Under the pieces are notes generated by a model that made no database searches, was not told where the DNA came from, and saw only the letters and a program-made list of their open reading frames with translations. The translations under genes and the position numbers were made by a program. Positions 15,001-26,312 of a stretch of DNA of 64,000 nt are shown here, one piece after another. How positions within the stretch are numbered: position 1 is the first letter of the stretch; every line of letters begins with the position of its first letter. The DNA is from Echinococcus granulosus (lineage: Eukaryota; Platyhelminthes; Cestoda; Cyclophyllidea; Taeniidae): the NCBI RefSeq assembly GCF_000524195.1, contig NW_020170433.1:122125-186124 (forward strand), written 5' to 3'.

Positions 15001-18000
15001 GACCATAGCCGACAATGATTTTTGGAGATTTCGTGCAATATGTCGAATCAAGAATTCGGTAATAGGAGATTGTGTGTCGCAAGCAAATCCAATTGCATCC
15101 TTCAGTAGCAGCACTTCGGCTATGCGAAAGGTGTTTGGGTTAGGCAAGGTAGTAAACAACCTATTTTTGCTTCAAACCATTTTATGCCCTCTGACCCGTT
15201 TCTATCAATACACTCTTTGCGAATCAGGTGACCATTAGGTAACAAAATAGAAATAAATGTTCGTTATGTATCTCAATGCATTTGTTTACGTTGTGGCAAC
15301 CTAGATTATGGAGCTATGTGCTGAAAATCCCCAAATAAAGCAGCTTTTTGATTACTTGTTTTATTGTCAAACGATTTTGGACAACGGGTTTCACTCGGAT
15401 TCAAGTGTCTCATAAGTAGTCTCAGAGTTGATTTATACAAAAATGGACTTTGTTGCTTATATGACACACATCGGATAACACTTAATTTTAAAAACATGTA
15501 ATTTATGGACCCTACTCACTTTTCGACGAGTTCTAGGCAGGTCTGCAGGAACGAAGGCACAATGGCATCGTGGGTGGCGACCAAACAATCCGGCAGAACT
15601 TGTCTATCCGCAAAATTAGAGAGAATTTATAAAACTGCACGATTGGAGTATTTTTGAACTATTTAATATCAATGAAGGCTATTTTGCAAACTTTTAATCT
15701 GTCATGAAATGGTCCCTTTGAAAAAAGCGAAACTGCATCTTTCAAGAGTGCTCAAGCCAAATGTAGACAGTAAAAGTAGGGAAAGAGAATCAACCATAAG
15801 CTACAAAATATAGGAAAATTATTTCAGCCGTCTGTTAAACCTTAGGAAGTTCAGTAAGAAATGGGTTTCTCTAAGATTTGACAAGTTGAGTACATTGATA
15901 CAAACTAGAGAAGTGGAATCATCTAGCTACACACGATATCATCTTAGATTTGGGAAAATATATGGAGCAGGGGAGAATCGGCAAAATCAGACAGTGATTT
16001 CAAGTGTCACATTATTTTTCTATGGGTAAAAATATAAAAGAGATGTGAAGTGAATTCTTCATCACGATATTTACAGAAAGTAAAACAAATGATTTCGTTA
16101 GTTAAAAATCGATTTGATAAGTTGTCAGATAAATTTCCAACAGTTTCGACTCTTCTAGTTTTAACTATAGGGATCCGAGGTGACTACTCTTGACGTGATA
16201 TCCCGCTTTGACTTGTTCAACCGAAGTCCGATTGACTGGATAACAAATTTATTAGCAAAAACCTAGACCATCTGAAAATAAGGACTAGAGAAACATGTTT
16301 GAATTAATTTTATCCTAACTACTGCTTGCTGCAAGGCTACCATTTGCTTGGACTAACTCACTCAAGAAATGCGGCCATATTTGAGAGCAGAAGAACATCT
16401 TGTGGGTTTTTGACAACCACCTGCGATTCCACCTCACCAGTGTCTGTGTTACACTCCGCATAGGAGAAGTCGAGGCGTTTCAAAATTGCCAGGGAAGATG
16501 TCAGAAGGAGTCGAAATATGAGGGGTGTTGATTTTACGTTGCTACGAGCATACCTCTCCTAAAACGTATGTGTACATATATCCAGGAAAATCATTAAATT
16601 AAAGTTTCGTGGAAATCGCACGGAGCCGTTATGTATAGAATGTCCAATCCCCTCAGGCGCCCAGTAGGAGAGCTAATCTGTCGCTTTTAGCACTAGTTTA
16701 AATACGAATTGGCATAGACGGACTAGGAAAGATGTAGCTACCAATGCATCATGAACTATTGGACGTAGGCTAAGTACCTTCTTCACTAGACCCATAGGAA
16801 ATCCTAGCAAATTTCGCCATAGCGGCAAATATTCCCGGTACGAAGGCCTCGGAATTGCTATTTTCGTCTGGAAAGAACCACTCGGTTGACTGACTGAATC
16901 CAAATCCTCCTCCACAACCTCTCCCTCCACTTCACTTTCGCCACCTGATTCGCTATCCTCAAGGTCGAATGGAGAATGGGAGCATGTTTGGAGAACGGCA
17001 TGATAGACTAGGAGAAAAGAGAGATCAAGGAGTTGCTTACATAAATCTGACTCAAAAAATCAGAGATAAAATAAGAAAACTCACAAGTCTCATTAAGCAC
17101 TGAAACCAGATGTTTTTCGTTTGCAAGGATTTCGAATGCGTTAAAAATGCAGTGGGCAATGCTTTCGGTGACATTTTGGGATAGGCGAGGGTAAGACTCA
17201 AAGCAGGCGATTATCGCCAGTTTCAGAGATCGCCATAACGCCTCTATTAGTTGTGCTGAAGGACGAATTGTCAGTACATTAACCGTAGATTCAATTAAAT
17301 CTGGAAGACAGTAAGCCTTTGGGGGTATAGGGGTACCGGAAATTTCTGAGACTAAATGGACGATCTCCTTCACTGTGTAGGAAAGAATTTGGGCCGAATC
17401 CTGGGTAGTCGGGCACTTTTCATAAACCTGGTGTGAATGAAACATGGTTTTAAGACGCTGGATGAATGGGTCACAATTCTCGACGTTATAACTCACTGGC
17501 ATTAAGATACTCAGACATTTCAGACGGAAAGGCAGTTGGTTTGATGTAATGACATCGCTTGGTGGGGGATTAATTAGGTAGTTTGTTACATTTCCTGGAA
17601 CAGAAGACACTGAACCATCAGGGGTGGATTCCGTAAGAGCGAAATTTCGGTAGCACATCAAAAGCGCGATGTATGCTCCCCGAGCGGCTTTGGCTAGTGC
17701 TGAATTTTTATGGTTGACCAGTGTTTGGAGGTAGGACAAAGCAAGCTAAAATACGAAGTGTTTTTAAATATTTAGAGTGGAATAATATCTAAAGCTAGAA
17801 AAATGTTTTCGAATATCATATCGATTTCTTTTGGGATTATTTCTGTAAAAACATTGCCTTTTTTATGCTTCTTTTTGCATAAAAGCTAAAAAAACACGAA
17901 AAATGTATCTAAACATACCCTGATCCTGTCCCAGTCGCATATATTGAGACGTTTAGCACAAGATCTCAGAAGCTTACAGGCACTTTTGATGGGTCTGTAC

Positions 18001-18518
18001 TGACCAATTTTGTCCAAATCCGCCAAGAGGATTTGGAGTGAGTAGTTGTAAAACTTTTTCACATCTGGCGGAGTGACTACTGTAGCGAGGCATCTTACCA
18101 TCATATTTGGGTTCATTGCCATCAATACTTATGACTTTCGATATGCTAGAAAGAACAGCCGACAGAACAACGAATTCTGGCTTCTTTGTATTCTGTGTAA
18201 GTTGCTCTGATAACAAATTTTTGAGAAAGTCAAGAATCTGTTCTCGTAAATGTTTCGCTGTTGGTGAATGTGAAACGATGGTGGCTAATGATAAACACAG
18301 ACTACTAGTAACAGATTGAGCTTGTTTAGATGCCAACTGATCAAAAAGCTGCTTCGCGTACATTTGAAAGATATCTGGACTTGATTCTCCAACTGTTGAA
18401 TGAGTGATAACCTAGATTGACAGTGCAAAGTCTAAAGTATTACCTTCCTGAAAAGACGTAGCCAAGCTTCTTTGAGCTTCGCAGACTTAGCGCACATGTA
18501 TCCAGAAAATGATGTATC
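1..18518 (-). CDS. PRKDC: DNA-dependent protein kinase catalytic subunit (DNA-PKcs), N-terminal two thirds, partial
   Basis: PIKK kinase of non-homologous end joining, recruited by Ku to DNA breaks in the nucleus. Thirty-six exons read 5'->3' on the minus strand: 18444-18518, 18129-18411, 17919-18079, 17085-17745, 16694-17007, 16362-16558, 15520-15603, 14807-14883, 13095-13376, 12732-13021, 12495-12693, 12273-12460, 12061-12238, 11812-12022, 11702-11772, 11325-11667, 11107-11274, 10902-11070, 10564-10866, 10447-10524, 10220-10404, 10021-10156, 9318-9392, 9047-9241, 8270-8397, 7767-8219, 7296-7533, 6995-7201, 6586-6807, 6391-6510, 4917-5275, 3470-3598, 2895-3425, 2567-2813, 1275-1606, 1-152. 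Every junction keeps phase, giving about 2,680 open codons. Family landmarks as I recall the vertebrate protein: a block ending LLKHMHR near 6600, EVFKPFAKLW across 6391/5275, and an S/TQ cluster at 62-91. These are HEAT-like repeats; the FAT, kinase and FATC domains lie off the left edge. The first ~90 residues are not placed. Confidence 0.93.
2178..2240. repeat. degenerate GACA/GATA simple repeat
   Basis: A short tract of tandem GACA and GATA-like tetranucleotides lies in a DNA-PKcs intron (1607-2566). It is an imperfect microsatellite; nothing else is recognised in that intron. Confidence 0.6.
13377..14806 (-). other. large DNA-PKcs intron without recognised content
   Basis: Phase-1 intron between the exons ending at 14807 and starting at 13376. 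Short ORFs occur on both strands but none shows splice-consistent coding or a known motif. The other DNA-PKcs introns over about 700 bp (153-1274, 1607-2566, 3599-4916, 5276-6390, 15604-16361) were read too and likewise hold nothing I recognise, apart from the GACA/GATA tract in 1607-2566. Confidence 0.6.
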
Positions 18519-18781
18519 CTACGAGTGAGGGGGCAAGGCAAATTTACCAGAAAATCCTCGTAAAAATTAATGTATTGATATGGATAGTTTAGAACAATTT
18601 TTGTGAGAAAATCGCAGAAGCTGCGCTTAAAATCCTCACACTAAAGGTTATGAATGCAATTTGTGCAAACTTCAACAGACTGATCCAAAATAGAAAAAGA
18701 TTTAAACACACGTGAAGACTTATAGCCTTCAACAAGGACAGATTCTACGCTCAAAAATGAGGAAAATAAAAAAATGCAGAC

Positions 18782-18938
18782 CCATTATGCGAAAATTGCC
18801 TAAGGCCCTTCCTTTCAAGTTCTGCAAAGTGTGCTTGGCATCTTTGTACTCCCCTTTTTTAACCTGACGGAAAATATCAGGAATTTCCTGCTGCAACTGC
18901 ATCAAACGGCCTTGAAGTAACAACGAAGAATCAAGCGG
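18782..18938 (-). CDS. possible upstream exon, unassigned (5' DNA-PKcs region)
   Basis: On the minus strand an acceptor (ttcatttctag) at 18939 is followed by one open frame of about 52 codons, starting PLDSSLLLQGRLM and rich in Q, K and E, which ends near a weak GT at 18781. An alternative donor after IFRQ at about 18848 would give phase 0 and could join the first placed DNA-PKcs exon at 18518. I could not align the peptide to the DNA-PKcs N-terminus, so it may be a 5' exon of that gene, part of another transcript, or chance. The start codon of the DNA-PKcs gene is not identified. Confidence 0.3.
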
Positions 18939-19093
18939 CTAGAAATGAATAAACTGAAACGCTTCTTGTGGAAATTATTGCATATGATTTTAACTGAGAT
19001 TTATAAGTAACTTGCTAGTGAGCTTTAATTTATAAAAAAGGGAGTCAAAAAGCCGTACTGCCGCAGTATTTCTTTTGATTACTTTAGTGGTAA

Positions 19094-19291
19094 TGTAGCG
19101 TCCCGAGACTCCCTGAAGACGAAAGAAGACAAAATACTCGGGCAGAATATATATATTCAGCACGGAGAAGGTGTCTGGGCTATTGGCATGGCTCAAAAGG
19201 CCAGCCCACCCAGCGAGGTACAAGGGGGCTAATTCGAAGTACAAAAGTGGCGCCTCACCAGAACCGAGGGATAAACCACTATCGTATTACA
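19094..19291 (-). repeat. solo-LTR-like repeat, copy A, with 4-bp flanking duplication
   Basis: 198 bp, TGTAGC...TATTACA on the plus strand, the reverse complement of the family form that starts TGTAATACG and ends GCTACA. The terminal TG...CA and the flanking direct repeat GTAA on both sides fit an LTR inserted with target-site duplication. No internal retroelement or primer-binding site is seen beside it. Confidence 0.7.
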
Positions 19292-19326
19292 GTAACCTCC
19301 ATAATTAACGTTTAGATATATTTATT

Positions 19327-19520
19327 TGTAACACGATGGTGGTTTGTCCCTCGGTATTGGTGAGGCGCCACTTTTGTACAATGAATTAGCTTGCTTGTAC
19401 CTTGTTAGGTGGACTGGCCTTCGGGCCATTGTAGTAGCTCAGACACCTCTGTGCTGAAAATATATATTCTGCATGAGTATTGTGTCTTCTTTCGCCTTTA
19501 GGGAAGCCCGGAACGCCACA
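19327..19520 (+). repeat. solo-LTR-like repeat, copy B
   Basis: 194 bp in the opposite orientation to copy A, 35 bp away, starting TGTAACACG and ending GCCACA. Shared blocks with copy A include the tract around GGTGAGGCGCCACTTTTGTAC and the one around GCCCAGACACC/TGCTGAA. No target duplication is visible. Confidence 0.65.
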
Positions 19521-20207
19521 TGTTAGTTTTTAGCAGAATCGTCATTACGCTTTGAAGGCACACAAAGGACATTTTTTTGGATTTTTTATTTATGCAACGC
19601 AAATGGCTGCAAACGGAACATCCGGTTTGAAAATCAAGATATTAAAGTAACTTCCATTGTAATTAATCATTCTTCAAGAATATTACCATAGTATGTCACT
19701 TTAGTCACTCAGATGGCTCTAACAAATCATGCATATTTATAATGCTTAGTGATTGGTTTGATTGATTGGTTTGCTTGCAGCATGATTGATATTTCCAGAA
19801 GGCCCAACCATCGGCTCGTAATCAACACATTATCTGCTCATGCAAGAATATTTCCAGCATGGACAAATATTTAGCTTTGCTATGTTGCCATTACTAAGGT
19901 TCAGTGCAACTTCTGAGTCTTTATTCTCCTTTTCTCGCTATTCACTATGGGGAACTATAACAGTTAGATACTTAAAGCGTACGAAAATCACTATTCGTTG
20001 TTCAGCTTAGGTCAGTTCAAAATCCTCACTAATTAATGAGTAATTTTTATTACGCCTATGGCAAGCATCCTACGACTAATCAAAGTAGTGCAGAATGCAA
20101 ATTTGGAATAGCTCTCTTTGCGTGGTCTAAACAGTATTTTGTCTTTGAAATTTAGCTCCAAAAATCCTGTTATCAAAGGAAGACTTCATACTTTTGTATA
20201 TTTATGC

Positions 20208-20407
20208 TGTAATTGAAATACGACACCCCTCTGTTTATTTACCACTTTTGTTAATGACATACTTAGGGGCTCCTCCATTGTACCTCTACTAAGTGATCTA
20301 AACTCCTGGCCACAGCAGTAGCCTTGGTCCCTACTGTATATCAAAAATGGGTATTCTGCCCCACTATTATGTATTTCGCTGTCTTCAGGGAAGTTTTAGG
20401 ATGCTAT
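20208..20407 (+). repeat. solo-LTR-like repeat, copy D, decayed
   Basis: About 200 bp starting TGTAATTG and ending near GATGCTATA. It keeps the family block GGGGCTCCTCCATTGTACCT and the tail around ATTATGT...CTTCAGGGAAG. Much diverged elsewhere. Confidence 0.5.
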
Positions 20408-20567
20408 AAAATTTATAGGATTAAAGGAGAATTAACATTTGTTGGAAAAATCGTCAAAACTGTCTAGACCCTGGCTAAAATAAAGTATACTTGGGATATC
20501 CCAAAGTGTTTTTTAGGGTAATATCTGTAGAGTCGGAACTGGTTTCTTTTAAAACAAGAAATGGTAT

Positions 20568-20750
20568 TGTAATACGATGGTTGTTTATCCCACGGTATTG
20601 GTGGGGCACCATTTTTGGACTTTTGAATTCGCCTTCTTGTACCACGCTGGATGGGCGGGACTTTGGGCCATGCCAATAGCCCAGACACCTTCTCTGTGCT
20701 GAATATGTATTCTCCCCGAGGATTTTGCCTTCTAGGGCAACATGGCATCC
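20568..20750 (+). repeat. solo-LTR-like repeat, copy C
   Basis: About 183 bp starting TGTAATACGATGG. The middle block GCCATGCCAATAGCCCAGAC is shared almost exactly with copy A. The 3' end is degraded (GGCATCC instead of GCTACA). Confidence 0.65.
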
Positions 20751-21172
20751 CAGCTATCCTTGTGGTCTTTTAACCCTTCTGTACAGGGGCAATAGATCTG
20801 CATTTTTGCTGATGGAGCTTATTGAGAATTCAGATAGGCCTCAGAACCCCACTACCCAACCATTCAATGCTTACGTGGAAACGAAAGAACCTTTAGGATG
20901 ACATATAACCATATCATATCTTGTTACACCCACGAAGATTGTTAGGCCTTTGCCAATAGTGAACTTTCTTCCCTACGAAAAGCCTATCGGTGATTGTCTT
21001 TATTTTCATTTAAAAACTTCGCCTTATATGTTTATTTTATTGCGTCTATCATATATTTCTGACTTGGCGCCTACTGGAATGCAAGAAATATGAAGAGATT
21101 TAATTGTTTGAATTTCACTGGGGTCAAGTGCGATGTTTGATTTGGTGGCTCAAGTGTCATCCGACTTCGAAA

Positions 21173-22551
21173 ATGGATGATTGTGAGCTGGATCTACTCG
21201 TTAAGGAGCTCGAATCCGATCAAACTGAGCTTTTTAAGTATATTGATAGGGAGGCTGAGAAGAAAACAACAACTTGTCCCGTTGAGGACTATGAAAAAAT
21301 CACTAAAGTTGGCCAGGGCACCTTCGGTGAAGTTTTCAAAGTTCAGCACAAAACCACCAAAGAAATATTTGCACTCAAACGTTTGCGTACAGAAAAGGAA
21401 ACTGAGGGGGTATTATTTTGACTATCTTTTGCAGCTTGATTCCTTTCAGTTTCCAGTTACTGCACTACGAGAGGTGATTATTTTGCAAATGCTACGGCAC
21501 GAAAATATCGTTCGTCTCCATGGCATTTGTCACAGGCGCAGTATGCCTTTTATTGGAATCTAATGAGGTTTTAGGCCTTAATACTAACGGTTCCAGATAT
21601 GAGTTTTATTTGCTCTTTGAATTCTGTGATCATGACCTCGCCGGACTTCTTAGCCAAAAAGTCGACATTAATTTGTCAGTGAAGAAGGGCATTGCAAAGC
21701 AGTTACTTACTGGGATCAAATTTCTTCATGAGTATGCCATTTGGTTGCGTATTTCTACGGCAATTGATTGTACTTCTGCTAGATGCGATATTTTATCCCA
21801 TTTCAGTAACAACGTCCTACACCGTGACCTAAAAGCCTCGAACATATTGATTGACCGTAGTGGACATCTCAAGATCGCAGATTTTGGTCTTGCTCGTGTT
21901 ACTATTACACCCTGGCGACAGGACAAGCGCCCACAATACACAGCAATGGTGGTCACCCTTTGGTATCGCCCCCCAGAGATCCTTCTGATGGATCGTAACT
22001 ACGGCAAACCGGTTGACCTCTGGGGTGTAGGCTGCATAATCGCTGAGTTGTGGACCCGTTGCCCTTTGATGCAAGGCGAGAATGAGCTGAATCAACTCAA
22101 GCTTATCATTAACCTCTGCGGCTCTATCACTCCAGCTGTCTGGCCCGGAGTAGAACACTTGGAAAGCTACAAGAAGACCAAGCTACCCATGGATACACGG
22201 CGTACCCTACGAGATCGCCTTGCTTCCATCCCTATCCCATCCGCCGTCGACCTGATCGATCGTCTCCTTGTCTGCAATCCCTCTCGTCGTCTGACTGCTG
22301 AGCAGGCTCTGGCTCATGAATTCTTTCAGGAAGATCCGCCGCCAGGGGATCTGTCCTGCCTTTCTCAGGGCGGAGTCTCTTTCCTTGAATATATCACCAA
22401 CAATCGAGCCCGACAGCAGCAGCATCAACAGCAGTATCGTGGAGGACAGTACAGGGGCGGTCCGGGTTATAGGGGCCGCGGGGGCATACCAGCGGCGGGT
22501 GCGGCACAAAATCAGGTGGAGAGCAGTATGAGCTTTGATCGTGTCTACTGA
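21173..22551 (+). CDS. CDK9: cyclin-dependent kinase 9 (P-TEFb kinase subunit)
   Basis: Serine/threonine kinase that pairs with cyclin T and phosphorylates the RNA polymerase II C-terminal domain, NELF and DSIF to release paused polymerase. Exons 21173-21409, 21450-21540, 21575-21731 and 21807-22551 (introns 40, 34 and 75 nt) give 409 aa with all phases closing. Visible: glycine loop GQGTFGEV (residues 47-54), catalytic lysine in ALKRL (69), FPVTALRE in the position of the PSTAIRE helix, HRDLKASN, DFGLAR, and a T-loop with YTAMVVTLWYRPPE keeping the activating threonine. LCGSITPAVWP and the FDRVY end are CDK9 signatures, which separates it from CDK12/13 and other CDKs. The start at 21173 is preferred; an in-frame ATG at 21104 would add 23 residues with no family support. 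The tail is Q-rich then RGG-rich, unlike the vertebrate tail. Confidence 0.95.
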
Positions 22552-25500
22552 GAGGATCAGTCTAGCTCCTTTCTCTGTAAATAGAACTTCTTCTTTTGTA
22601 TTACTTGATGGCCAACTGTTGCCGTATTTTTTGGTGATGGTTTTGTAATTTTGCTCAAACACGAATCGATTGTTAAATTTTTGTTCTCGATGTAAATTTG
22701 AAACGTTTTAAATGGTCTAGCTACTTCATTTAGTGCTCTCTATACCACACTGAACCGTCGAGGCGATTAATTTTCCTGAATCTGGAAAGTAAGGTGAGTT
22801 TGTCCCGAGTGTTGATTATTGACTTTGTTCATGAACTTTCATTTGACTGCAAATCGTACCTATCTTCTCTTGTACTTCTAGAAGTGATCCATAGCTGAAT
22901 TCACTGTACTAATCATGTGGCTCTTGTCACTGTTATCAAGGGAGCAAGTTAGCTTAGTAGCTGTTTTTCATAGTTAGCCGTTACGAATTATTATCCGGCG
23001 GATAACGCTTGTTTAGGAAGAACGGGGGCTACTCATTACAGTTATTCTTGAGGTAGGATTTTTTTCCTATCTTTACCTCCTTTCACAAACCTGCAGTGTG
23101 AAAAGCAATCATTTGTTTGCGACTGTGAGGTATCAGCTTCTTTTCTGCAGATAGCGAAGACGTGGTGTGAATATCACGTTTTTGAATGATAAAATATATT
23201 CATAGGTAGTGACATTCACAAGTGGAGGTGTGCGTGCAGAAATCTTTTGCCTGACCGAGATTAGACAAGTTTCTTTGTATGTTTCTTAAAGAGCTTATTA
23301 AGGTAACTAAAGTTCGGTCTGTAGACCTTCCGGCACCTTGTGGTGTGTTTTTCCGGATAAAGGAATGACTGCCAAGTACGACTTTATTCCTATCAATCCA
23401 ATTTGATCATTTATAGTAATGGGGATCCAAACTTGGGACGCTGGTATACTTTAGTCCCAATTTGAGAATTGAACTTACGTTTGCTAACTGTTTGCTTAAA
23501 ATTTGTCTTAAGACAATTGGGATTCTGAACTGTCGATTTTTCACTCAAATAATGTCGGCTGAGTTATTATTTTAGAATCTCTTCAATTCAAGTGATCGTT
23601 AGCTAGCTTAGAATGGCCTTGGAAATGTCATCTGAGAAACACCTGTTCCGAACTTAAGGTGATTAAAATCATCTTCATCTATTCATTTAAGAATGAAGCA
23701 ATGCACCTGAATTGAAAGTTTGGTCTTGCTTTGTTCGAAGGTCCGTAGAAAGGGCTATCAAAGCGCATATTACTATATCAAATTCTCAAGTACGTTTGCT
23801 GCTAGGGGCACTGTAGCCGACATTGTCAAGCAGTGCTGCAGTATCGAGATTAACAGTGGTTTTTCTTGGTGGCAGTTCCATACAAAGGCATTGCAATCCA
23901 ACTGGATGGTCCCTTGGGCTCCCGTGGCTTCTGCCGCTGGATTGGTCCCATGGCTGTCTATTCACACCTTAAGCCTCTCGGCCCCTCCGTTTGCCACCAT
24001 TCTTCTATGTTGTAGACTCTATTGCCCTCCAACAAACGGCTTGAGCACGCTAGATTCAACCCCTGGCTCTACCCTCAATGACAAGCACAGTAAAACACTT
24101 TCTTGTAAAAATTAGCATAACATTGCATACTGATTTTTGAGGAATCCTGCAACACACTGGTCCAACTCGCCAGAGAATGCTTCCATCGTGACCAAAAGAT
24201 GGCGCGGGAGTGCATTTGAGAGGGGACACATCATTAGGCATAGATCTGGTTGAAGGAAGTAGGCCGCTCCGTGGGGGTCGGTAAGAGGATCATCACCATT
24301 ACAATTTTTGCAGTACAATAGGGGAACGACAATAAGCAAACCTCTTGGAAACTAGTGACATTGTCTTGACTGCCATCCTTGTATGCGATCAACCAAATAC
24401 CACAAAACATTGGATCCAACAGGGCTCTGATGAACGAGAAGTTCCTTGCACCCTCTTATAAACCAAGAGCGACAGAACCGTCTTTATGAGGCAAGGAGGT
24501 GAGAAGTATATGAGAGGGGTGGTCAAAAATAGGACCTCGTCCTCTCCAGATCAGATCGGAGCACCTAAGCACGTGGTAGTTCCAGGTTTACATTAGCAGT
24601 TGAGGTCCCTAGGCGAGAAGCAAATGCTAGACGAGTCAAGGAGAAGATACTGGTGCCCTTTAGCTACCCAAGATGTCCGTGATTTCTGCTGGACCCGCAT
24701 CACCCGCGACAGATTTAAGCAATCTCACCTCTCAGTGATTGCACGACTTTATGCCCGCAGGGCTCCCGAGAGAGGGAAAAACCACAGAAAGGTGAAGCCG
24801 GTATATCCTTGTAATGGTATATTATTTCATGAAAGTGATCGAGGTAGACTCTTTGAAGTCCCAAGACGGCATATCGATCACTTCTGTTTACTTCAACCAG
24901 CGGATTTGTCAACACAAGGTTTTCGAAGCTGTACATAGGGATTGAGACGTCAACTTTGCGAGTCCAACTTTTAAAGAGACCTACTTTTACTTTTACCTCG
25001 GGGAATGCTGTTATCTTCAGGTTAATGGATCGGTTGAAGGAACAAATCACATTTAAATCGGGTTGTTGAGGTCTTTCACCAAGGACGCTTAGCCACAGGA
25101 TCGGGAGTTACCCCTAAAGCCGGTGTCGCCTTACGTGCGAGGCTGCAGTCCATACATCCACCGACAAGTCGCTGCTTAAGATGCTTATCGTCCGCAAAAT
25201 GATATTACCAGTTAATTTTACTTTAAAAAAGGTGGCAGTATCAATTCACAAGGCTTTAAAGTACGTTCCTCGATCGAAAAAAAAGATAAATCTTATTTTT
25301 AATCTCGCGTTTGAACAGGTATGGCTGTCATTTGCCGGACAAAAGGCATATTGGGACAAGCAGGACCAGCTTTGAAGACAACCTATCAAAGCTCCATGGA
25401 TCTTTCCACCTCCGACGTACATTGCAATTTCCTCCACTCTTGGAACGAAGATGCATTTCGAGTAATAAATGTCATCTCATCAACAAAGTGGTCGGCAATA

Positions 25501-26312
25501 AAGCTCTGCCTACGGATGAAGAGGTTTCATCACAATGCAATGCATCGTTACAAAGGAATGCCACCGGTTACCTGCGAAGACGTGGTCCATGCGTTATCTG
25601 GAAATGGCACACGAAGAATCAAGTCCCAAGAGAAGAACTAGGGACAGTGACTAACAGATTTGGATCAGCCTTGCGGCTGAGAAGGCATCATTGATCCTCG
25701 AAGAAGAGACGGAGGTAGAAGGTCACAATTGTGAGTACATTACATCAGTATTTTGTCTGACAATCCACCTAGAATTATGAAAGTCACGTTACTAGTAGTT
25801 AACTTTGGGTACTTTAAATATTCCACTTATCTTCCAATCACACTTATCCATTTTATTTACCAATCAAATTGGTATTTTTTCAAGAGGCTGCTCGGTTACA
25901 AACAATTTTTCAGCAAGGACAGATCTTGAAAATAACTGCTTAAGTAGGCCGAACTTCCTTATTGTTACATGTTTTACAAATTGCATGGGTTAACAAATCC
26001 TGTGTATAATTTACAAGGTTGGCTAAGTGTGGTCCCTTCAGCTAATTACTCCCTAAAATTCATTCCCCTCATATGAATGGCGCCTAAACAATTAAGGTGT
26101 CGCTAATATCAAGCGAGGGTCTAGGTTTAAAATTCCTCAATCCCCCATTGGTCCTCGACCTTCGCCAATGAGGCAGCAGCGACGTCTGGAATAAAAGCAG
26201 CGGTGCCATCGCAGTTCACATACCTCATCGCGTTCTGTGGGTGCGCGTTTTTTCGGTGTCAGCGTGTATCCTCTCGCCCCAGGCCCTGGTAAACAAGAGG
26301 CACAACCACAAC
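22552..26312. other. intergenic region between CDK9 and the MOLO1-domain gene
   Basis: Contains the CDK9 3' flank, the Gypsy integrase remnant and several ORFs of 60-130 codons. The largest (plus, 23720-24115) has two frames open side by side but no recognised domain, and a minus-strand stretch at 24112-24420 also stays open. They may be further transposon debris; I cannot assign them. Confidence 0.5.
24600..25065 (+). pseudogene. decayed Ty3/Gypsy retrotransposon integrase
   Basis: The frames together show the order of a Gypsy integrase: a zinc-binding-like segment (RRRYWCPLATQDVRDFCW) at about 24640-24695, then in another frame RYILVMVYYFMKVIEVDSL at about 24807-24865, corresponding to the first catalytic block, and VFEAVHRD, a stop, then DVNF and VEGTNHI, corresponding to the IHSDQG...VER region. 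Frameshifts and stops make it inactive. No LTRs, gag or reverse transcriptase were found around it. Confidence 0.6.

Larger units (their letters stand above)
18939..21172. other. intergenic region between divergent DNA-PKcs and CDK9 genes
   Basis: About 2.2 kb holding four members (A-D) of the TG...CA repeat family and no convincing exon. Both genes are transcribed away from it, so their promoters should lie here, but I see no clear TATA box or other core element. The remaining sequence is AT-rich and unremarkable. Confidence 0.6.

Noticed and set aside
23720..24115. Plus-strand gene of 131 codons
   Set aside because: Open frame without domain, splice partners or signal; two frames are open at once, which is more typical of transposon debris or chance.
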